The notes under the pieces were generated by a model. That model was not told where the DNA came from, ran no database searches, and saw only the letters and a program-made list of their open reading frames with translations. From Anaerolineae bacterium (GTDB lineage Bacteria; Chloroflexota; Anaerolineae; B4-G1; SLSP01): DNA of 34,498 bases. How positions within the stretch are numbered: position 1 is the stretch's first letter; every line of letters starts with the position of its first letter. Made by a program: the position numbers and the translations under genes. Shown here one piece after another: positions 18,619 through 27,697 of this stretch. The stretch is taken from positions 1 to 34,498 of the forward strand of contig JAFGFB010000065.1 in the NCBI GenBank assembly GCA_016931315.1, read 5' to 3'.

Positions 18619-21600
18619 ATGGCTCAGAAACAACGTGAAATCATTGGACGCCAACTCTTGGTTTTGCTAACCGTAGCAACATTACTGCTCAGCTTTGTTC
18701 CCTACGCCAGCGCTCAGCCGCCTGCACCACAAAACAATACCATTCTGGCAAATGCTTTACGCATCAGTCAGGTATACGGTGGAGGTGGCAATAGTGGAGC
18801 ACCGTATACGCATGATTTCGTTGAGCTGTTCAATGCTGGCTCTTCTACTATCGACTTGAACACCTACAGCATTCAGTACACTTCTGCAATTGGTACTAGT
18901 TGGGGCAGTCAAAAAACGGACCTAACGGGATCTATCGACCCGGGAAAATACTATCTTGTTCAACTCAGTGGTGGGACAATAGGAAGCCCACTACCCGCTC
19001 CTGATGCCACTGACACCACCAGCATGAGTGCAGCAGCTGGGAAAATCGCGCTCGTCAGCAACCAAACAGCACTTCCTGCCGTAGCCTGCCCCGACCCAAC
19101 TACCAACGGCATTGTAGATTTCGTTGGCTACGGGACTACCGCCAATTGTTACGAAGGCAGCGGTCGTGCACCCGCTCCTTCAAACACCACTGCAATTCTT
19201 CGAGCAGGAGGTGGTTGTACCGACACAGATCAAAACAACAGCGACTTTGCCACAGGCACGCCTAATCCACGCAATAGCAGTTCTCCAATCAACTCCTGTA
19301 GCGGCGACATCGCCCCCACCGTCTCCTCCACCACACCGACGAACGGCGCAACGGGGGTCGCGGTTGACGCGAACATCAACGTGACCTTCAGTGAGGCGGT
19401 GACCGTGAGCGATGGTTGGTACGCGATCAGCTGCGCCAACAGCGGAACGCACACGGCAGCAGTCACCGGAGGTCCGACGACGTTCGCACTGGATCCGAAT
19501 GATAATTTCCCATACAATGAGACGTGCACGGTCACGATTGACAAAGACCTGGTCGCCGATCAAGATGGGACGCCGGACAACATGGCAGCGAATCATATTT
19601 GGACCTTCACCACAGTTGCCGAGCCGACGGGATGTACGGAGCTCTTCTTCTCTGAATATATCGAAGGCTCCAGCTACAACAAAGCCCTGGAAATCTACAA
19701 CGGCACCGCCTATGTTGTGGACCTGATTGACTACTCTGTGGAACTCTATGTGAACGGCAGCACCACCCTCGGTGATTCGCTCGCACTTTCAGGCAATCTC
19801 AACCCTGGCGAGGTTTTCGTCATCGCCCACAGCAGCGCCGATGAAGCGATTCAGGCAGTTGCGGACGCTGTAGATGGAGGGCTCGCCAATTTCAACGGTG
19901 ATGATGCGCTGGTGCTCAAACATAACAGTACGATTGTGGATGTAATTGGGCAAATCGGCAACGATCCGGGCTCCCAATGGGGCACTGACCCCACCAGCAC
20001 CGCCGACAATACCTTGGGGCGCAAGGTCATGGTCTCCGCGGGTGATAGCGATGGCAGCGATGCCTTCGACCCCATATACGAATGGGATGGTTATGCAACG
20101 GACACCTTTTCCGGCCTCGGCAGCCACACCGCCGCTTGCGGCGCCGATTTTGCCCCGGTCGTAGTCAGCACCACCCCGGGCAGCGGTGCCAGCAGCGTAT
20201 CCCCCACCGCCAATATCCTCATCTCCTTCAGCGAAGCCGTCAACACGGAGGCGGGTTGGTATGCCATTTCCTGCAGTACCAGTAGCGCACACACGGCTGC
20301 AGTCAGCGGCGGACCTGTGGATTTCACCCTCGATCCCGATGCCGATTTCACACTCGGCGAGAGTTGCACAGTCACCATTGACGGGTCCAAAATCACGGAT
20401 CAAGACGCCGAGGATCCACCCGACGCCATGGTAGCGAATCACAACTGGAGTTTTACCGTCAGCAGCGGCAGCGGCTGTGGCAACAGCGCCACATTTATCC
20501 ATACCCTGCAGGGCAACACGGATGTCAGTCCACTGAGTGGTCAAACCGATGTCGTCATTGAAGGCGTCGTCGTAGGCGATTTCCAGGGGAGTACCGGGCT
20601 TGATGGCTTCTTTGTGCAAGAGGAAGATAGCCAGGCGGATAGCGATCCGGCGACCTCGGAGGGAGTTTTCGTCTACTACAGCGCGGTGGATGTCAATGTC
20701 GGCGATATCGTACGCGTCCAGGGGGATGTGGTTGAGTACTTCAACCTGACCGAGATCAAAAACGTAGATAGCGTCGTGATCTGCCCAGGCAGCGCCGCCG
20801 TCACCCCAGCTTCCGTAAGCCTGCCCGTAACCGCCCTCGCCGATTTGGAGCGCTATGAAGGTATGCTCATCAACATCCCCCATACGCTCTATGTCACCGA
20901 GCTCTACCAGCTGGGGCGCTACGGGCAGATCTCGCTCTCTGTCAACGACCGTCTCTTCCAGCCCACCAACGTCTACCCCCCCAGCAGCGATCCAGATAGC
21001 GACCGCGTCCAGTTACAGGACCTCAACGACCGCAGCCGCATCCTGCTCGACGATGGCAGCGGCGCGCAGAACCCCGATCCCATCATCTACCCACAGGGAG
21101 GGTTGACCGCAGGGAACACCCTACGCGCCGGTTACTCGCTTCCCAGCCTTACCGGCGTTCTGTATTATGCTTTCAGCAATTACATGGTCGAGCCTACAAC
21201 CGCCATTAACTTCACCGGTACAAACCCCCGCTCAGCAGCTCAGTCCTCAGACAGCAGCCTGGTGCGGGTTGCCAGCTTCAATGTGCTCAACTATTTCGTC
21301 ACCTTTGGCAGCCGCGGCGCGGAGAATCAAACAGAATTCGACCGCCAGCGAGCCAAAACCATCAGCGCCATCCTCCAGCTCAACGCTGATGTCATCGGCT
21401 TGATGGAGATGGAAAATCATAGCACCGATGCCGCCTTGAAGGACCTCGTCGATGGCCTGAATGCCAGCGCGGGCGCCGGCACGTATACCTATGTGGATAC
21501 AGGGGTCTTGGGAACCGACGCCATCAAAGTGGCGCTGATTTATAAGCCGGCGCGTGTCAGTCCAGTTGTTGGGACTGAGGTCACCAACACTGACACCGTC

Positions 21601-23511
21601 TTCAGCCGCCCGCCGCTGGCGCAGACCTTTCAGCAAACCGCGACCGGAGAGCAGTTCACTGTGGTCGTCAATCACTTCAAATCTAAAGGAGGGTGTGATT
21701 ACGCAACCGGCCTAGATCAGGATCAAAACGACGGACAGGGCTGTTACAATGACCAGCGGAAGCAACAGGCCACAGCTATTACTACCTGGATCAAGGACAC
21801 GGTGCTCCCCGGCGCTACGGGCAGCAAGGGCGCGCTCATCATCGGCGACCTCAATGCTTATGCCATGGAGGACCCCGTTACAATTATCAAGAACGCCGGC
21901 TACGTGGATATGATTAACACCTTCATCCCTGCTGGGGCTTACTCCTACGTCTTTGATGGCCAATCCGGTTATCTCGACCACGCGCTGGCGAGCACCAGCC
22001 TGGCGCCCTGGGTCGCCGATGTGCAGGAATGGCACATCAACGCCGATGAGCCGACCGTGCTGGACTACAACACCAACTACAAAACCGTCAACCAAATCAG
22101 CACTCTCTATGCGCCCGATGCTTACCGCGCCTCGGACCACGATCCCGTGCTGGTCTTGCTGGATTTCGTGAATACGTATGTGGACGATGATTACACCACC
22201 AGCATCTTGGGTTGGGGGACCAATCGCTTCGCGACCATCCAGGGTGGCATCAACGCTGCCACGGTGGGGCGAACCGTCTACGTCGAGAACCTCAGCGCCA
22301 ACGCTGAAACCTATGCGGAGTCGGTGACGCTGAACAAGGCAATCACCCTGGCAATCCAGGATGACATCCGGCTAGTGGGAGCATTGACGCTTGAAACCGG
22401 CACGGTCGAAGCGCCGGCAGGCACTCTGACACTCAGCGGTAATTTCACGCACAGTGGCGGAACGTTTAATCACAACAGTGGAGCAGTCGTTTTTGATGGC
22501 GCGGGGACATTCGCCTATGCGGGTAGCGGGACAACCTTCTATGATCTATTGGTTAACGCAGGTACAGTGCTGGATATCGGTACCGGCTTCGCGGTTGTGA
22601 ACACGGTCACCAACAATGGGGGGCTGCAGGAAAGCAAGACGGTGAACGGCGCCTCAGTTGCCTTCCTCAACATCAGTACGGATAAATACTACGGAGTGAA
22701 CATCAATACCGCAGACAACATGGGCGCGACTACCGTCACCGTCTGGGGCAATCAAGCGTGCGCGGGTGCTTCAGGCTCCACAATCCTGCGCTGTTTCGAT
22801 GTCACTCCCGGAACAGCACAGACGGCAGAGGTGACATTCTATTATCGCGGCGCAGAAGCAAACGGCAACACAGCTCCCATCCCCTGGCACTGGAATGGAG
22901 TGGCATGGGAAACTGTAGCCGATTCCACACGTGGGGGAAGCGGGGAGGGTTATTGGGTTCAGGCGACAGTCTCTTCGTACTCGCCCTTCACCCTGGGTGA
23001 CAACCAGCCCACCGCCGTCTTCCTCACCTCCTTCGCCGCCGCGCCGCAGGGCGAGAGCATCCTCCTCGCCTGGGAGACCGCCGCGGAGCTGCAGAACCTC
23101 GGCTTCAACCTCTACCGCGCGGAGAGCGCCGCCGGACCGTGGACCAAGCTCAACCCCACACTCATCCCCGCGCAGAACCCCGGCGCGACCTTTGGCGCCA
23201 GCTACGAATGGCTCGATACTGGCGTAACGCTCGATACCACCTATTTCTACCGCCTGGAAGACATAGACGTGAACGGCGCGAGCACCTTCCACGGACCCGT
23301 GAGCGCTACAGCCGCAGGGGTCACCGCCGTGAGCGTCGTCGCCTTCGGCGCGCGGAGCTCGCTCGCGGGGTTGGCGCTAGCACTAGCATTGGCGGCAGCG
23401 TTAGCCCTCAGGATGAATCACTGGGCTGGTCACGGCGCTGAAGTGCGTTGGCAGAGGGGAGGACCGGGGATCAAAAACAAAGGGCGCATCAGATTTTTGT
23501 GTGACTTTTGA
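18619..23511 (+). CDS. Extracellular nuclease, ExeM/NucH-like, with lamin-tail domains and shared C-terminal module
   Basis: The 1,630-residue exported protein carries an endonuclease/exonuclease/phosphatase domain and probably degrades extracellular DNA for nutrients or biofilm turnover. Order: signal peptide (1-33); lamin-tail domain (45-225); Big_5-like Ig domain (232-335); second lamin-tail domain (338-510); second Big_5-like domain (512-615); OB-fold-like region (620-870); nuclease domain (880-1185). Nuclease residues seen are Asn888 (ASFNVLNY), Glu930 (LMEMEN), His1019 (VNHFKSKGG), Asp1077 and Asn1079 (GDLNAY), and Asp1173-His1174 (SDHDPV), a full metal-dependent set. A beta-helix-like stretch (1190-1400) leads into the shared module (1464-1571) and a hydrophobic run. 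Unlike its neighbours it then extends some 35 residues without an RRR motif. ATG 18619 follows TAGGAG by six bases. Confidence 0.9.
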   Translation: MAQKQREIIGRQLLVLLTVATLLLSFVPYASAQPPAPQNNTILANALRISQVYGGGGNSGAPYTHDFVELFNAGSSTIDLNTYSIQYTSAIGTSWGSQKTDLTGSIDPGKYYLVQLSGGTIGSPLPAPDATDTTSMSAAAGKIALVSNQTALPAVACPDPTTNGIVDFVGYGTTANCYEGSGRAPAPSNTTAILRAGGGCTDTDQNNSDFATGTPNPRNSSSPINSCSGDIAPTVSSTTPTNGATGVAVDANINVTFSEAVTVSDGWYAISCANSGTHTAAVTGGPTTFALDPNDNFPYNETCTVTIDKDLVADQDGTPDNMAANHIWTFTTVAEPTGCTELFFSEYIEGSSYNKALEIYNGTAYVVDLIDYSVELYVNGSTTLGDSLALSGNLNPGEVFVIAHSSADEAIQAVADAVDGGLANFNGDDALVLKHNSTIVDVIGQIGNDPGSQWGTDPTSTADNTLGRKVMVSAGDSDGSDAFDPIYEWDGYATDTFSGLGSHTAACGADFAPVVVSTTPGSGASSVSPTANILISFSEAVNTEAGWYAISCSTSSAHTAAVSGGPVDFTLDPDADFTLGESCTVTIDGSKITDQDAEDPPDAMVANHNWSFTVSSGSGCGNSATFIHTLQGNTDVSPLSGQTDVVIEGVVVGDFQGSTGLDGFFVQEEDSQADSDPATSEGVFVYYSAVDVNVGDIVRVQGDVVEYFNLTEIKNVDSVVICPGSAAVTPASVSLPVTALADLERYEGMLINIPHTLYVTELYQLGRYGQISLSVNDRLFQPTNVYPPSSDPDSDRVQLQDLNDRSRILLDDGSGAQNPDPIIYPQGGLTAGNTLRAGYSLPSLTGVLYYAFSNYMVEPTTAINFTGTNPRSAAQSSDSSLVRVASFNVLNYFVTFGSRGAENQTEFDRQRAKTISAILQLNADVIGLMEMENHSTDAALKDLVDGLNASAGAGTYTYVDTGVLGTDAIKVALIYKPARVSPVVGTEVTNTDTVFSRPPLAQTFQQTATGEQFTVVVNHFKSKGGCDYATGLDQDQNDGQGCYNDQRKQQATAITTWIKDTVLPGATGSKGALIIGDLNAYAMEDPVTIIKNAGYVDMINTFIPAGAYSYVFDGQSGYLDHALASTSLAPWVADVQEWHINADEPTVLDYNTNYKTVNQISTLYAPDAYRASDHDPVLVLLDFVNTYVDDDYTTSILGWGTNRFATIQGGINAATVGRTVYVENLSANAETYAESVTLNKAITLAIQDDIRLVGALTLETGTVEAPAGTLTLSGNFTHSGGTFNHNSGAVVFDGAGTFAYAGSGTTFYDLLVNAGTVLDIGTGFAVVNTVTNNGGLQESKTVNGASVAFLNISTDKYYGVNINTADNMGATTVTVWGNQACAGASGSTILRCFDVTPGTAQTAEVTFYYRGAEANGNTAPIPWHWNGVAWETVADSTRGGSGEGYWVQATVSSYSPFTLGDNQPTAVFLTSFAAAPQGESILLAWETAAELQNLGFNLYRAESAAGPWTKLNPTLIPAQNPGATFGASYEWLDTGVTLDTTYFYRLEDIDVNGASTFHGPVSATAAGVTAVSVVAFGARSSLAGLALALALAAALALRMNHWAGHGAEVRWQRGGPGIKNKGRIRFLCDF
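23008..23331 (+). repeat. Shared C-terminal Fn3-like module, copy 2 (nuclease)
   Basis: This is the same 325-bp module as at 17688. The sampled core (23170-23313) has four differences from copy 1 in 144 bases, two of them silent. The sequence before the module (beta-helix-like protein) shows no relation to the GEVED domains that precede copies 1 and 3, so similarity starts sharply at about 23008. Confidence 0.93.
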
Positions 23512-23719
23512 GGGCAGGAGATTGAGGATTGATCCTCAACTGAAATCAATCTGTAACCCACAAAACGAAAGGTACTTGTACACTAAAACCACCAGGTAAG
23601 AACTTGGTAAAAAATCAAGGAGGCTGAGAACTTCTTGCCCCAAGACTTGTCCCAATTCATCTCAGCGAAGCAGCGGCGCCATAGATTATCGTGGGTCAGG
23701 TTAAGAAAGGAGATTACAA

Positions 23720-26700
23720 ATGAAAAGGCATTCAACTTTGCACGTTTTCTTAGTGCTGACAGCAGTGTTGGCGTTACTCTCTAACACCTCTGCCGGCAAC
23801 ATCCAGGCACAGCCGATTAGCACACCTGAAACTCAAGAAGACAAGACAGAGATGTTACCGTACTATGTATGGTACGCCAATGGGCAACGCAACGCGCTGC
23901 ACAGTGAGATCTCCACCTTGGGCGGAGAGATCACGCACGTCTTCGACCCCAAACTCGTGCCGGCAATGGTAGTAATGTTGCCAAAGGGCCAGATCCAAAC
24001 GTTGATGAACAGCCCTGAGGTGACATTCATGGAGCCGGTGCCCGAACACTGGTTGCTAGAACAAGCGCCCATGGAATACGTCACCGATGCACCAGTTACA
24101 GGGATCATGGCACCCACCAACCCGCAAGTGGTCCCCTGGAACGTGGATATGGTGCAGGCGCGGGACGTGTGGGATGTGGACCGCGATGGCGTCATTGATC
24201 CCGGCGCACCCGATGGCTCGGGGGTCAAATTCTGCATCATTGATACTGGCTTCTACCGCGCACATGATGACTTTCAGGGAATTGTCGCCAATGGCGTATC
24301 GCAAATCACGGGCGAGAACTGGTATGAAGATGGCAACGGTCACGGCACACATGTCGCCGGCACCGCGAATGCGGTCAACAACGCTTACGGCGTTGTAGGC
24401 GTGATGCCGGGTGGCGCACAGTTGTTGATCGTCAAAATCTTCGACAACAGCGGGGCTTGGGTGACTGGGCAATCCAACCTGGGCACAGCAGCGCAGTGGT
24501 GTCGCGACAACGGCGCCAACGCCATCAGTATGAGCCTAGGGGGACCTGCTTCCACTACGGAAGATACCATTTTCCAAAGCCTCTACGATGATAACAACAT
24601 GATCAGCATTGCGGCAGCTGGCAATGAAGGAGACAACACCAATAGCTATCCCGCCAATTATGACTCGGTCATCTCGGTGGCTGCCCTCCAACAGAGCGAA
24701 ATCGTGGCCAGTTTCTCGCAGTTCCCACCGACAAGTTACGATCCTAGCAGCCCACCCGATAATGTCGAATGGGATGTGGTGGAGCTTTCTGGTGGCGGTG
24801 AGGGCGTGCTCAGCACGGTGCCATACCTCAATGGCGACGTGCCGCTCTATCAAATCACCGCCGGCGGCAACACGTACAGCGGCTATCATGTCGAGGAAGC
24901 AGGATACACATCTGGGAGTGGTATCACAGCCATACTCGCCGATGGCGGTTTATGCAAGGCGGCCAACGCAGCCTGGAATGGCAAAATCGTCCTCTGCCAA
25001 CGTGGAGACATTTCATTCGCGGAAAAAATCAACTTCGTGCGTAGCAGCGGCGGCCTCGGCGTAGCTATCTACAATAACATACCCGGGAATTTCGGAGCTA
25101 CTTGCGGCGGAGCCTGCACGCAACCCAGCATTCCTGCCATTAGCCTGAGCCAGGAAGATGGAGTGGCGTTGCTACCCAGTGTGGGCAGCAACAGCACTCT
25201 CATCGTGTATGATGGTTCAGATTGCACGACCTGCACCGGCGGCTATGATTACATGAGCGGGACCTCCATGGCGACACCAGGAGTCGCCTCGGGCGTGGCT
25301 TGGGTATGGGATTCCTGCGGTGGGCCAACCGGCATCACCAACAAGCAGCTGCGGCAGCTGCTGCGGGATAGCGCCAAGGACCTCGCCGGCACGCGCTACG
25401 ATGAGCTGGGCAACCCGTATACCTACGGCGCTGGCTACGATGTCCATTCCGGCTGGGGATTGATTCAACTGGCAGATGCCCTGGCTTTGGGCGGCGAGCG
25501 CTATGGATGGAACACGTGCCCGCCTCCTGGTCCTTTTGTCATCGAACCCACCCCCATCGAGATCACCCTTTGCTCTTTGAACACCAACCAGACCGTCGTC
25601 AACCTGAACGTGGGTGGCAAAGACTTTGAGGGATGGATCAATCTCAGCGCTTCAGGCTATCCAGCGGGAGCCTCGGCAACGTTTGTGCACAATCCGCTTC
25701 AGGTAACGCCCGCGGGCGACTGGGAAAGCAATGCCGTCACATTCGGGAATCTGAGTGCCGTGGCAAGTGGTGCATATCCGGTGACCATCACAGGTGTAGA
25801 TCAGGCGGATGCTAGTAACACATTCGCTACCGATGTCACACTGAATGTAGTCAATGCCGCACCTGGAGTCGCTGACCTTCTAACCCCTGCCAGTGGCAGC
25901 ATCAATGTTCCACGGGATGTCACCTTTAGTTGGGAACCCGCTGCCGGCGCCGATACCTACACCCTGCAAATCGCCACCAGCCCAGACTTTGCCCAAAACC
26001 TGCAGGAGTTCGCCAGCTTGACTGCAACCAACCACGCCACCACCCTGGTTGCCGATACCGTGTATTACTGGCGTGTGCAAGCCGATAACCCGTGCGGCGT
26101 AGGCGAATACTACGATAGCGCGAGTTTCCGCACAGAATCGGTGACCTGTCCTTCATATGGACCTGGCGCGACTGGCCTGATCCAGGACGCTCAGAACGCG
26201 AATAGCCCACGTACAACAACCTTCAGCCTGAGTATTACGGATCCCGGCACAATCCTTGATCTAGATGTGGTTAACCTGGTTGGTACGCATACCTATGTGG
26301 GAGATCTGAGTTTTGTGCTGGCTGGTCCCGACGGCACACAGGTGACTTTGATCCCGAGTATGTGCACGAGCGCTGACAATTTCAGCAAAACGCTGGATGA
26401 TGAAGCTGCCAGTGCGTTAGCCTGCCCGCTAGCGGATGGCGCTACACAACGCCCGCAACAAGCCCTTTCGGCTTTCGACGAGCAAGAGCGCGCCGGCACC
26501 TGGGCGTTACGGATCACTGATAGCGCCAAATTCAACACAGGCTCGCTCACCAGCTGGTACTTGCGTATTTGCACTGGCACCGTTTATAGCGCCGTCTGCG
26601 GCAACCTCCCCGGCAGCTATGGAATGGCCTGCCACCGCGAGCTGACCGGCAGCACCTTGCAGCTCGGTACAACCTGGGGCAATCAGGATGGCATCGTGTT

Positions 26701-27451
26701 TAGTACATTTGTTGCGGGTCAGAGCAACCCCGTGACTGTCAACGTCCAGGGCACGCCTGTGGATAGCCGCTACCTTCGGGTCTGGTTCGATTGGGATGGC
26801 AACGGCGTCTTCGATGACACCGAGATGGTACACCAGGACGCTGCCATAAATGGCTCCAATACCGTGGATGTTGTCGTGCCCGCAGGATTGGCACAACCAG
26901 TAGCCTACAGAGTACGCTTATATGATGGACAGCCCGTCACTCTCCTGGCACAGGATAACCGTTCCTACGGCGATACCGACGGCGGCGATATCGCGGATGG
27001 GACATCTCCTTCACCCGTCCCCACCGCCGTCTTCCTCGCCTCCTTCGCCGCCGGGCCTCAGGGTGAGGCCATCCTCCTCGCCTGGGAGACCGCCGCCGAG
27101 ATGCAAAACCTCGGCTTCAACCTCTACCGCGCCGAATCCCTCGCCGGACCGTGGGTCAAGCTCAACACCGAGCTCATCCCCGCGCAGAACCCCGGCGCGA
27201 CCTTCGGCGCCAGCTACGAATGGCTCGATACCGGCGTAACACCTGGCGTCACCTACGCCTACCGCCTGGAAGACATAGACGTCAACGGCGCGAGCACCTT
27301 CCACGGTCCTGTAAGCGCCACGACGAACGGCGTGACCTCCATAGGTATTACTGACTATGGCGCTCACGGTGCAGCGCCCGCGGTACTGCTGCTGATGCTG
27401 GCAACCGCGGGGGCAGTGATAATACAGCATCAACGGCGCAGGGCGAAATAA
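23720..27451 (+). CDS. Secreted subtilase (S8) with PA insert, P domain, GEVED and shared C-terminal module
   Basis: The 1,243-residue protein is a predicted extracellular serine protease. Order: signal peptide (1-32); inhibitor-like propeptide (about 45-120, with AMVVMLPKGQIQTLMNSPEV); S8 catalytic domain (about 140-590) with Asp175 (CIIDTGF), His208 (NGHGTHVAG), oxyanion Asn302 (AAGNEGD) and Ser516 (SGTSMATPG); a protease-associated (PA) insert between Asn302 and Ser516 (about 360-490). Then come an Ig-like region (595-712), an Fn3-like domain (715-810), a proprotein-convertase P domain (815-955), a GEVED domain (960-1095), the shared module (1101-1208), a helix and QHQRRRAK. All catalytic residues are present. 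AAAGGAG lies seven bases before the ATG. It probably supplies peptides and may also process neighbouring exoproteins; the second point is speculation. Confidence 0.93.
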   Translation: MKRHSTLHVFLVLTAVLALLSNTSAGNIQAQPISTPETQEDKTEMLPYYVWYANGQRNALHSEISTLGGEITHVFDPKLVPAMVVMLPKGQIQTLMNSPEVTFMEPVPEHWLLEQAPMEYVTDAPVTGIMAPTNPQVVPWNVDMVQARDVWDVDRDGVIDPGAPDGSGVKFCIIDTGFYRAHDDFQGIVANGVSQITGENWYEDGNGHGTHVAGTANAVNNAYGVVGVMPGGAQLLIVKIFDNSGAWVTGQSNLGTAAQWCRDNGANAISMSLGGPASTTEDTIFQSLYDDNNMISIAAAGNEGDNTNSYPANYDSVISVAALQQSEIVASFSQFPPTSYDPSSPPDNVEWDVVELSGGGEGVLSTVPYLNGDVPLYQITAGGNTYSGYHVEEAGYTSGSGITAILADGGLCKAANAAWNGKIVLCQRGDISFAEKINFVRSSGGLGVAIYNNIPGNFGATCGGACTQPSIPAISLSQEDGVALLPSVGSNSTLIVYDGSDCTTCTGGYDYMSGTSMATPGVASGVAWVWDSCGGPTGITNKQLRQLLRDSAKDLAGTRYDELGNPYTYGAGYDVHSGWGLIQLADALALGGERYGWNTCPPPGPFVIEPTPIEITLCSLNTNQTVVNLNVGGKDFEGWINLSASGYPAGASATFVHNPLQVTPAGDWESNAVTFGNLSAVASGAYPVTITGVDQADASNTFATDVTLNVVNAAPGVADLLTPASGSINVPRDVTFSWEPAAGADTYTLQIATSPDFAQNLQEFASLTATNHATTLVADTVYYWRVQADNPCGVGEYYDSASFRTESVTCPSYGPGATGLIQDAQNANSPRTTTFSLSITDPGTILDLDVVNLVGTHTYVGDLSFVLAGPDGTQVTLIPSMCTSADNFSKTLDDEAASALACPLADGATQRPQQALSAFDEQERAGTWALRITDSAKFNTGSLTSWYLRICTGTVYSAVCGNLPGSYGMACHRELTGSTLQLGTTWGNQDGIVFSTFVAGQSNPVTVNVQGTPVDSRYLRVWFDWDGNGVFDDTEMVHQDAAINGSNTVDVVVPAGLAQPVAYRVRLYDGQPVTLLAQDNRSYGDTDGGDIADGTSPSPVPTAVFLASFAAGPQGEAILLAWETAAEMQNLGFNLYRAESLAGPWVKLNTELIPAQNPGATFGASYEWLDTGVTPGVTYAYRLEDIDVNGASTFHGPVSATTNGVTSIGITDYGAHGAAPAVLLLMLATAGAVIIQHQRRRAK
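27020..27343 (+). repeat. Shared C-terminal Fn3-like module, copy 3 (subtilase)
   Basis: This is the most divergent of the three copies; by my count it differs from copy 1 at about 20 of 144 core positions (27182-27325), many of them silent. The last residues before the membrane segment, GAHGAAPAVLLL, match [12 protein letters not shown] of copy 1 closely. The GEVED domain in front is related to that before copy 1 but far less conserved. Confidence 0.93.
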
Positions 27452-27470
27452 TTCCCATCGCAATGCCCTG

Positions 27471-27507
27471 GTCCCCATCGGAAATACTTCCCGATGGGGA
27501 CTGTTTC
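27471..27507 (+). terminator. Terminator of the subtilase gene
   Basis: gtccccatcgg (27471-27481) pairs with ccgatggggac (27491-27501), 11 bp without mismatch, followed by tgtttctt. It starts 20 bases after the stop codon. Confidence 0.8.
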
Positions 27508-27551
27508 TTGAATGGGCGTGCAGCATGAGATTTCGAAGCAGGTCGCTGTTT

Positions 27552-27598
27552 GATTGATTTTTGGCAGTGGGGAAAAGCCCCACCGCCAAAAATCAATC
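27552..27598. repeat. Long hairpin upstream of the hybrid kinase gene
   Basis: gattgatttttggc (27552-27565) pairs perfectly with gccaaaaatcaatc (27585-27598). After one mismatch a further six pairs (gtgggg with ccccac) close on a five-base loop. With 20 of 21 pairs it is the strongest foldback here. It lies upstream of the predicted kinase promoter, so it is more likely a second terminator or an insulating or mobile palindrome than a kinase leader. Confidence 0.65.
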
Positions 27599-27644
27599 TC
27601 CTCCTTAACCCCCATTTTGAGACGCCCCCCCATACCCCCTACCC

Positions 27645-27672
27645 TTGCTCACTGCCACAATAGGGTTAGAAT
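27645..27672 (+). promoter_or_regulatory. Possible promoter of the hybrid kinase gene
   Basis: TTGCTC (27645-27650) and TAGAAT (27667-27672) are spaced by 16 bases. Transcription would start roughly 20 bases before the ATG at 27698. Confidence 0.4.
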
Positions 27673-27697
27673 AACAGCAAGCAGGAGCAAGACCTCA

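Noticed and set aside
19789-20883. 364-codon open frame on the minus strand
   Set aside because: It is antisense to the lamin-tail and Ig-like part of the nuclease and shows no domain, signal or ribosome site of its own.
27554-27697. Longer start for the hybrid kinase
   Set aside because: The extra 48 residues are encoded by a hairpin and a C-rich non-coding stretch; ATG 27698 has an upstream AGGAG and begins just before the membrane helix.
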